Source of the DNA: Desulfobacterales bacterium
GTDB taxonomy: Bacteria > Desulfobacterota > DSM-4660 > Desulfatiglandales > JALVZP01
Assembly: GCA_027064285.1 (NCBI GenBank)
Contig: JAMOPX010000143.1
Coordinates: forward strand, 1 to 12,084
Direction: 5' to 3'
DNA: 12,084 nucleotides
Below are positions 7,184 to 12,084 of the stretch, piece by piece (within the stretch, counting starts at the first letter, position 1; each line of letters starts with the position of its first letter). The notes below the pieces were generated by a model that was given only the letters and a program-made list of their open reading frames with translations, was not told the origin of the DNA and did not search any database. Both the position numbers and the translations under genes were made by a program.

Positions 7184-8347
7184 ATGGATAATGTAGCAAA
7201 AGAGCTGATGCAGGAATTGAGAGAAGAGAGAATAGAGGATAAAAATTTTGATTTAAAGAAGATTTCTGATGAGGAGAAAGAGCTTTTACTGAAAACAGGA
7301 ATAGATCTAACAGGAAAGAGTAGATGCGGTTTCTTTTTTCAGAAGGATCACTCTATAGTCCACTGTCAAAGCCTCTTTGATGGTGCAGAGATAATGGACA
7401 TAGATGAAGCAAGGGCAAAGTACGGGCTTGAGGAGTATTGGTGGAAGGCCCTGTCTCCAGACAAAGATGTTTACACAAAAAGGGCTGCAGAGCATCAGGA
7501 GCATGGTTATTTTATAAGGTCTTTTAAAGATGCAAAGGTGGTTTATCCTCTTCAGGCATGTTTGTACCTTTCAGAAGATAAGATTGCTCAGGATGTTCAT
7601 AATATAGTCATAGCAGAAGAAGGTTCTGAACTTCATATTATAACAGGTTGCGCTGCTGGACCCAAGGTGAGGTCAGGTTTGCATGTAGGAATAAGCGAGT
7701 TTTATGTAAAGAGAGGTGCCAAGCTTACCTTTACCATGATACATAACTGGGCAGAGGAGATGGCAGTAAGACCCAGAACCGCTATCTTAGTAGAAAAGGA
7801 TGCAGTGTTTGAATCAAATTATATATGCTTGCTTCCTGCCAAGGATCTTCAGATGTATCCTACTGCTACACTTTTGGGAGAAAATGCTGTTGCTACTTTC
7901 AATACTGTACTTCTTGCAAGACCAGGTTCATATATGGATACAGGAGCAAGGGTGATATTAAAGCAAAAAGGCTGTCGCGCTGAAGTGATTTCCAGAACAG
8001 TTTCTACAGGTGGCACCATAATAGCGAGGGGTCACCTCATAGGAGAAGCTTCTGGGGTAAAGGCACATCTGGAATGTAAAGGTCTGCTTTTGTCTCCTAC
8101 TGGTAGGATCCATGCAATTCCAGAGTTAGAGGGAAGGACTTCTGATTTAGATATGTCCCATGAGGCAGCAGTTGGAAAGATAGCAAAGGAAGAGATAGAA
8201 TATCTTATGGCAAGAGGGCTTTCAGAGGAGGAAGCTACTTCTTTGATAATAAAGGGCTTTTTAAGTCTGGATATAGAAGGCTTACCAGAAGAGCTGAAAA
8301 AAGAGATAGACAATCTTCTTACAGAAATTGATAAGGAGGCAATGTAA
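7184..8347 (+). CDS. sufB: SufB/SufD-family Fe-S scaffold protein (single copy, SmsB-like)
   Basis: 387 residues; the beta-helix partner of SufC on which clusters are assembled. The core about 120-330 has the repetitive short-strand pattern of the family, and the C-terminal helical part (about 331-365; EEIEYLMARGLSEEEATSLIIKGF) is the SufC-docking region. Cys298 (ECKGLL) and Glu327 (HEAAVGKI) align with E. coli SufB Cys405 and Glu434, which build the cluster, and their spacing of 29 is the same. It is shorter than E. coli SufB (about 495). No separate SufD, SufS, SufE or SufU is present, so a SufB2C2-type complex is expected, as in the two-gene minimal systems called SMS. The AAGGAGG RBS lies at 7164-7170. 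The last codons carry the RBS of the next gene. Confidence 0.88.
   Translation: MDNVAKELMQELREERIEDKNFDLKKISDEEKELLLKTGIDLTGKSRCGFFFQKDHSIVHCQSLFDGAEIMDIDEARAKYGLEEYWWKALSPDKDVYTKRAAEHQEHGYFIRSFKDAKVVYPLQACLYLSEDKIAQDVHNIVIAEEGSELHIITGCAAGPKVRSGLHVGISEFYVKRGAKLTFTMIHNWAEEMAVRPRTAILVEKDAVFESNYICLLPAKDLQMYPTATLLGENAVATFNTVLLARPGSYMDTGARVILKQKGCRAEVISRTVSTGGTIIARGHLIGEASGVKAHLECKGLLLSPTGRIHAIPELEGRTSDLDMSHEAAVGKIAKEEIEYLMARGLSEEEATSLIIKGFLSLDIEGLPEELKKEIDNLLTEIDKEAM
8333..8339 (+). promoter_or_regulatory. ribosome binding site of the selenocysteine NifU-like gene
   Basis: AAGGAGG inside the end of sufB, nine bases before ATG 8349. A strong RBS at a good distance shows the small downstream frame is translated despite its internal UGA. 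Confidence 0.7.
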
Positions 8348-8348
8348 T

Positions 8349-8585
8349 ATGGATTTGAAAGACCGTATTGAAAAATTGATTCAGGATGTAAATCCGAGAT
8401 TAAAGAGAATGGTTGGGGCACAGATGGATCTGATAGAAGTAAATCCTGAGACAGCAGAAGTAGTTATAAAGATAATACAAAATAGTAGTGGTTGCTGAAA
8501 CACAGGGGGAGCGGTCCTGGGTCTCTGGGCCGAAAATTTGATAAGACAGGCAATTCCTGAAGTGAAAAAGGTGATAACCTCATAG
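8349..8585 (+). CDS. NifU-like Fe-S protein with predicted selenocysteine (UGA codon 50)
   Basis: 78 codons when the in-frame UGA at 8496-8498 is read as selenocysteine (U50); an ordinary caller would stop at 49 codons or miss the gene. The N-terminal part (IEKLIQDVNPRL, then VGAQMDLIEVN) and the part after the UGA (AENLIRQAIPEVKKV) both match the NifU C-terminal / NfuA domain, so homology spans the UGA in one frame. From U50 to the Pro of IPEV is 20 residues, the same as from the second Cys of the NfuA CxxC to its FPE Pro. U50 therefore replaces that Cys; Ser47 sits where the first Cys would be, and Cys49 adjoins U50 (SGCU). A SECIS-like hairpin follows at 8512-8532. It lies one base after sufB, with its own RBS, as the last gene of the suf operon. 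Likely role: Fe-S or Se/S carrier working with SufBC. Alternatives are a nonsense-mutated gene or thiol redox function. Confidence 0.82.
8496..8498 (+). other. in-frame UGA predicted to encode selenocysteine
   Basis: Codon 50 of the NifU-like gene. Family-like coding continues in the same frame for 28 more codons to TAG (8583-8585). The preceding codon is TGC (Cys), giving Cys-Sec. Confidence 0.8.
8512..8532 (+). promoter_or_regulatory. predicted bacterial SECIS element
   Basis: CGGUCC (8512-8517) pairs with GGGCCG (8527-8532) over six bp (one U-G). A U-U mismatch and a G-C pair (8519/8525) then close a GGUCU pentaloop (8520-8524). The E. coli fdhF SECIS, as I recall it, also shows GGUCU at the apex, where G and U contact SelB. 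Thirteen bases separate the UGA from the stem, and the loop begins 22 bases after the UGA, close to the fdhF spacing. The hairpin lies wholly inside the coding frame, as bacterial SECIS elements do. Confidence 0.75.
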
Positions 8586-8591
8586 TTTTGA

Positions 8592-8622
8592 GTCCTTCCT
8601 GTTTTCTTGAAATCAGGAAGAC
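8592..8622 (+). terminator. hairpin ending the suf operon, probable terminator
   Basis: CTTCCTG (8595-8601) pairs with CAGGAAG (8614-8620). It is extended outward by GT/AC around a bulged C, and inward by TTT/AAA closing a CTTG loop. It begins six bases after the TAG. The T run that follows is only four bases (8627-8630), so termination may be partial. It overlaps the next promoter. Confidence 0.55.
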
Positions 8623-8635
8623 AAGCTTTTATATT
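8607..8635 (+). promoter_or_regulatory. sigma70-type promoter for the clpX-like / heme operon
   Basis: TTGAAA (8607-8612) and TATATT (8630-8635), each one mismatch from consensus, are exactly 17 bp apart. The start would be near 8642, followed by GAGGTG (8647-8652) and ATG 8662. The -35 sits in the loop side of the preceding terminator hairpin. Confidence 0.6.
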
Positions 8636-8661
8636 ATTTGATGTGTGAGGTGTATAGTATC

Positions 8662-10404
8662 ATGGGAAAGGATAACTTTCCTGATCATAAAGAGCTGGAA
8701 AAGGAATTAAGCGAGTACCTCCATAAAAAATATGGGGGAAGGGTAAAGATTATATCACCATTAGTGTTTCCTAAATCAGACGGGATAGAAGAGGATGTAG
8801 AAAAGGAAAATGATTCTTCGCCTAAGTTTGATCTCTTGCCAGAAGAACTGGAAAATTATTTAAAAAGCTATGTGGTTAAACAAGATAAGGCCATCTCTGT
8901 GCTTGCAACTAAGATATGCACCCATTTTAATAGGATAAGATATGCAAGGAGTAATAGAAAAGGTTCTTCTAATGTTGGAATCATAAAAAATAATGTTCTC
9001 ATGATTGGTCCTACAGGGGTTGGAAAGACCTATATTGTAAAGCTTATTGCCCAGAAGTTAGGGGTTCCTTTTGTAAAAGGCGATGCTACTAAGTTCAGTG
9101 AAACAGGATATGTAGGTGGAGACGTAGAGGATTTAGTCAGAGATCTGGTTCATGAAGCAGGAGATAATATAGGGCTTGCAGAGAATGGTATCATATACAT
9201 AGATGAGATAGATAAGATTGCTTCTTCTAAGGATATAATAGGCCACGATGTATCACGCACAGGGGTTCAGAGGGCACTTTTAAAGCCTATGGAAGAAACA
9301 GAGGTGGATCTAAGGGTTCCTCATGATCCTGTATCCCAGCTTCAGGCAATAGAATACTACAGGAGAACAGGGAAAAAACCGAGAAGGGTAGTAAATACAA
9401 AGAATATACTCTTTATTGTAAGTGGTGCATTTAATGGGCTTGCAGATATAATAAAAAAGAGGCTCCAGAAACAGGGAATAGGTTTTGAGGCAGAGATAAG
9501 TTCTAAGAGCACCTCATGGGATATATTAAAGCATGTAACTCCACAGGATCTTGTAGAATTTGGCTTTGAATCAGAGTTTGTGGGAAGATTGCCTGTTATT
9601 GTAGTGTTGGACGAACTTACAAAAGATGATCTTGTAGAAATACTCAAAAATCCAAACACCCCAGTGGTCTTAAGCAAGAGAATAGACTTCAGGGCATATG
9701 GAATAGATATAGAATTTGAGGATGAGGCATTGGAAAAGATTGCTGATATTGCTGCTGAACAAAAAACAGGTGCGAGAGGGCTTGTCAATGCAATGGAGAA
9801 GGTGCTGATCCCATTTGAGAAGAAGCTTCCTTCTACAAAGATAAAAAGGTTTATTGTGACTGCCGAAGTGGTGCAAGATCCTGAAGGAGAGTTAAGGCGC
9901 TTTCTTGAAAATCCAGAGCACAAAGAATTCTTAGAGAGATTTGAAAGAGCAAGACACGATAGAATAGCACATGTCAAGGAGTACGTAAGAGAAAGTTTAG
10001 CAGAGTTTATCTTGAAAAAAAAGCATATCCAGATATATGAAGAGAGGGTGGATTTAATTGTTTCTATTTATTTTGAAGAACTTGTGGATATAAATACCTG
10101 TTTTGAAATATTTTATGAAATGTATGATAAAGTAAAAAAACAGGAAAGAGAACTTCAGGAAAGTATTGATGTGGGAATAGGATTTGATGACTCTGCTATT
10201 GACGAGATAATAAAAAAGGCGATCCAAACAGGGAAAAAACCTGATGAGATAGCCTTTGAGGTTGTAAAAGGATTGGAATATGGGCTGAAACTGGTTAGAG
10301 AAAGATCTGGAATCCAGTATTTTCTCTTAAACAAAGATGCTATTTTAGACATGGATGCATACATAAATTCCTTAATAAAAAAATATTATCGCCAGGGAAA
10401 ATAA
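8662..10404 (+). CDS. ClpX-like AAA+ unfoldase with C-terminal extension, no zinc domain
   Basis: 580 residues from ATG 8662. I prefer this start over TTG 8638 or ATG 8641 because it has GAGGTG nine bases upstream and lies after the predicted promoter. Motifs in order: Walker A GPTGVGKT (116-123), pore loop GYVG (149-152), Walker B IIYIDEID (177-184), the GIGFEAEI loop with IGF at 273-275, arginine finger in EFVGRLP (Arg309) and sensor 2 GAR (370-372). IGF is the tripeptide by which ClpX docks to ClpP, so a protease partner is expected. The usual N-terminal Cys4 zinc domain is missing, replaced by about 60 charged residues. The segment around the second pore loop is about ten residues longer than in E. 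coli ClpX. About 175 residues beyond the ClpX core (from about 405) are helical and charged, with no domain I recognise. It is followed after two bases by ahbC. Confidence 0.85.
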   Translation: MGKDNFPDHKELEKELSEYLHKKYGGRVKIISPLVFPKSDGIEEDVEKENDSSPKFDLLPEELENYLKSYVVKQDKAISVLATKICTHFNRIRYARSNRKGSSNVGIIKNNVLMIGPTGVGKTYIVKLIAQKLGVPFVKGDATKFSETGYVGGDVEDLVRDLVHEAGDNIGLAENGIIYIDEIDKIASSKDIIGHDVSRTGVQRALLKPMEETEVDLRVPHDPVSQLQAIEYYRRTGKKPRRVVNTKNILFIVSGAFNGLADIIKKRLQKQGIGFEAEISSKSTSWDILKHVTPQDLVEFGFESEFVGRLPVIVVLDELTKDDLVEILKNPNTPVVLSKRIDFRAYGIDIEFEDEALEKIADIAAEQKTGARGLVNAMEKVLIPFEKKLPSTKIKRFIVTAEVVQDPEGELRRFLENPEHKEFLERFERARHDRIAHVKEYVRESLAEFILKKKHIQIYEERVDLIVSIYFEELVDINTCFEIFYEMYDKVKKQERELQESIDVGIGFDDSAIDEIIKKAIQTGKKPDEIAFEVVKGLEYGLKLVRERSGIQYFLLNKDAILDMDAYINSLIKKYYRQGK

Positions 10405-10406
10405 AA

Positions 10407-11564
10407 TTGATAGATATATCAAAGCTTTACTGCGGAGTAGCCGGGCCATCTGACCATCTACGTTATGGGAACAGAATTAAATCACAACAAAGAAGACCTG
10501 TAGTGGTGTGGAACATAACCAGATCGTGCAATCTAAACTGCGTGCATTGTTATGCAGATGCAAAAGAGAAGGCAGACAAAGAGATAATAAGCACTGAAAC
10601 AGCCAAATCTATTATAGATGATTTGGCAGATTTTCGTGTCCCGGTAATCTTATTTTCTGGTGGAGAACCACTTTTAAGGAAAGATATAATTGAGCTTATA
10701 ACTTATTCTGTAAAAAAAGGTATAAGAGCTGTTCTTTCCACAAATGGTACTCTTATTGATCAGGATACAGCAAAAAAGCTTAGGGATTCCGGACTTTCCT
10801 ATGCAGGGATAAGTCTTGATGGCCTTGAGGAAATAAATGATAGATTCAGGGGAATAAACGGAGCCTTTAAAAAGGCCCTTTCAGGGATTCAGCACTGTAA
10901 AAAGGCCGGGATAAAGGTTGGAATAAGATTCACCATCAGCAGATTTAATGCAAAAGAAGTCCCAAAGATGTTTGATCTTGCAAAGAATGAGGGTGTTGAC
11001 AGAATCTGCTTTTATCATCTTGTTTATTCAGGAAGAGGCTCTTCTCTTATAAAAGAGGACCTATCTCATACTGAAACAAGAGATGTTTTGGATCTCATAA
11101 TTGACAAGACAAAAGAGCTTTATCAATTAGGCATAAACACACAGGTTCTTACTGTGGATAATCATGCAGATGGCCCATATATTTACATGAGGATGCTTAA
11201 AGAGAAAAACCCGAGAGCAGAAGAGGCACTGAGATTGCTTAGGCTTAACGGTGGAAACAGCTCTGGTGAGGGCATAGGATGTATTGGCTGGAGTGGAGAA
11301 GTTTATGCTGATCAGTTCTGGAGGCATTATAGTTTTGGAAATGTGCTTAAAAGACCATTTAGTGAAATATGGACAGATCTTTCAGATCCACTTATGGCAA
11401 AACTAAGGCAAAAGAAGAAGTATTTAAAAGACAGGTGTTCTAAATGTAAATGGCTGGATATTTGTGCTGGAAATTTCAGAGTAAGAGCAGAGGCTGTTAC
11501 AGGAGATATCTGGGCGCCTGATCCAGCCTGCTATCTTACAGATGAGGAGATAGGATTATGCTAA
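10407..11564 (+). CDS. ahbC: radical SAM 12,18-didecarboxysiroheme deacetylase AhbC
   Basis: 385 residues. It removes the two acetate side chains from 12,18-didecarboxysiroheme to give Fe-coproporphyrin III, in the siroheme-dependent heme route of sulfate reducers and archaea. The radical SAM motif is Cys41-x3-Cys45-x2-Cys48 (CNLNCVHC), with GGEP (85-88) for SAM. The C-terminal SPASM-like region carries Cys292, Cys344, Cys347, Cys353 and Cys375 for a second Fe-S cluster, and the chain ends in Cys385. The opening IDISKLYCGVAGPSDHLRYG matches the AhbC start as I remember it and differs from AhbD. The start is TTG 10407: there is no ATG before the motif, and AGGGA lies about eight bases upstream. 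It begins two bases after the clpX-like stop and overlaps hemB by seven bases. A NirJ-type d1-heme role is less likely with hemB adjacent. Confidence 0.85.
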   Translation: MIDISKLYCGVAGPSDHLRYGNRIKSQQRRPVVVWNITRSCNLNCVHCYADAKEKADKEIISTETAKSIIDDLADFRVPVILFSGGEPLLRKDIIELITYSVKKGIRAVLSTNGTLIDQDTAKKLRDSGLSYAGISLDGLEEINDRFRGINGAFKKALSGIQHCKKAGIKVGIRFTISRFNAKEVPKMFDLAKNEGVDRICFYHLVYSGRGSSLIKEDLSHTETRDVLDLIIDKTKELYQLGINTQVLTVDNHADGPYIYMRMLKEKNPRAEEALRLLRLNGGNSSGEGIGCIGWSGEVYADQFWRHYSFGNVLKRPFSEIWTDLSDPLMAKLRQKKKYLKDRCSKCKWLDICAGNFRVRAEAVTGDIWAPDPACYLTDEEIGLC

Positions 11565-12084
11565 GGATAAGGCCCAGAAGGCTCAGGAAAAGCCCTGCCC
11601 TAAGAGATATGGTAAGGGAGACGGTTCTCTTAGTAAAGGATCTTATTTATCCTGTTTTTGTCAGATATGGTAAAGGAATAAAAGAGCCTATTCCTTCTAT
11701 GCCAGGGCAATTTCGTTATTCAGTGGATATGATAGTGGAGCAGGTAAAGGAAGTGTGGTCCTTAGGTATTCCAGCGATTATATTGTTTGGAATCCCAGAA
11801 AAAAAAGACTTTGTGGGAAGCAGTTCATGGGCAGATGATGGTGTTGTTCAGCAGGCAGTAAAAGAGATTAAAAACAGCATTCCGGATATGGTTGTAATTA
11901 CTGATGTGTGTCTCTGTGAATACACAGAGCATGGTCATTGTGGAATACCAAAGGATGGAAAGATAGATAATGATACCACCTTGGAGTATCTCTGTAGACA
12001 GGCAGTTTCTCATGCAAAAGCAGGAGCAGATATTGTAGCACCATCAGATATGATGGATGGAAGAGTAGCTGCTATAAGAGATGC
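11558..12084 (+). CDS. hemB: porphobilinogen synthase HemB (5' part)
   Basis: The first 175 residues of a protein usually near 325 long; it continues past the right edge. It condenses two 5-aminolevulinate molecules to porphobilinogen, the second common step of tetrapyrrole synthesis. RPRRLRKSPALRDMVRET is the usual opening. DVCLCEYTEHGHCG (116-129) carries the Cys118, Cys120 and Cys128 triad of zinc-type enzymes, and ADIVAPSDMMDGRV (157-170) follows as expected. The active-site lysines lie beyond the window. The start ATG 11558 overlaps the ahbC end by seven bases and has GAGGAGA seven bases upstream, so it is in the same operon and probably coupled. Confidence 0.95.
   Translation, partial: MLRIRPRRLRKSPALRDMVRETVLLVKDLIYPVFVRYGKGIKEPIPSMPGQFRYSVDMIVEQVKEVWSLGIPAIILFGIPEKKDFVGSSSWADDGVVQQAVKEIKNSIPDMVVITDVCLCEYTEHGHCGIPKDGKIDNDTTLEYLCRQAVSHAKAGADIVAPSDMMDGRVAAIRD

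Noticed and set aside
6399..8347. sufC-sufB as an ABC transporter pair
   Set aside because: The partner has no membrane segments and carries the SufB Cys/Glu pair and C-terminal docking helices.
8032..8421. 129-codon minus-strand frame across the end of sufB
   Set aside because: It overlaps well-supported coding sequence, has no RBS of note and no recognisable family features.
8349..8498. A 49-codon protein ending at the UGA
   Set aside because: The conserved C-terminal half of the NifU-like domain continues in the same frame after the UGA, and a SECIS-like hairpin follows, so read-through fits better than a stop.
8638..8661. TTG 8638 or ATG 8641 as the start of the ClpX-like gene
   Set aside because: No RBS precedes them and they fall at or before the predicted transcription start; ATG 8662 has an RBS at good distance.
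9357..9977. 206-codon minus-strand frame inside the ClpX-like gene
   Set aside because: It is an antisense shadow of a conserved AAA+ domain; its Ser/Ile/Phe-rich composition is typical of such shadows.

Overview
The window looks like chromosomal DNA of an anaerobic, AT-rich, two-membrane bacterium. The closest fit is the Desulfobacterota (sulfate-reducer-like) grade or a deep thermophilic relative. Four things point that way: type II secretion genes including the GspN subfamily seen in Geobacter-type bacteria, a Ni-Fe CO dehydrogenase (CooS), an AhbC-type radical SAM enzyme of the siroheme-dependent heme route, and a gene that apparently encodes selenocysteine. The species call is inference; the gene content is read directly.

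Layout. (1) 1-246, minus strand: the 5' part of a lipoprotein-like gene, possibly a glycoside hydrolase. (2) 247-610: a gene-free spacer with two inverted copies of a 14-bp repeat; a longer 19-bp form recurs before sufC. (3) 611-4326: gspN-gspC-gspD, tightly packed, encoding the inner-membrane/periplasmic/outer-membrane gate part of a type II secretion system; the ATPase and pseudopilin genes do not follow. (4) 4348-6207: cooS, with all expected metal ligands but without cooC, cooF or acs beside it. (5) 6343-8622: a strong promoter, sufC, one SufB/SufD-family gene, and a 78-codon NifU-like gene read through an in-frame UGA, then a hairpin. (6) 8607-12084: a promoter, a ClpX-like AAA+ unfoldase with an unusual C-terminal extension, ahbC and the start of hemB, nearly abutting or overlapping.

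The main discovery is at 8349-8585. A small NifU-like protein continues in the same frame past a UGA at codon 50. The UGA falls exactly where the second cysteine of the NifU/NfuA CxxC motif should be, and a Cys codon precedes it. Thirteen bases later there is a hairpin whose apical loop reads GGUCU, as in the E. coli fdhF SECIS element as I recall it. I interpret it as a selenocysteine-containing Fe-S carrier or scaffold, co-transcribed with a minimal two-gene SUF (SufBC-like) system. Whether it is already described I cannot check here.

Functionally, CooS, radical SAM AhbC and probably much of the metabolism depend on Fe-S clusters, so the sufC-sufB-Sec-NifU operon is a plausible supplier. 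The last operon makes tetrapyrrole (HemB, AhbC) and includes an unfoldase that may act on an enzyme of that pathway; that link rests on gene order only.
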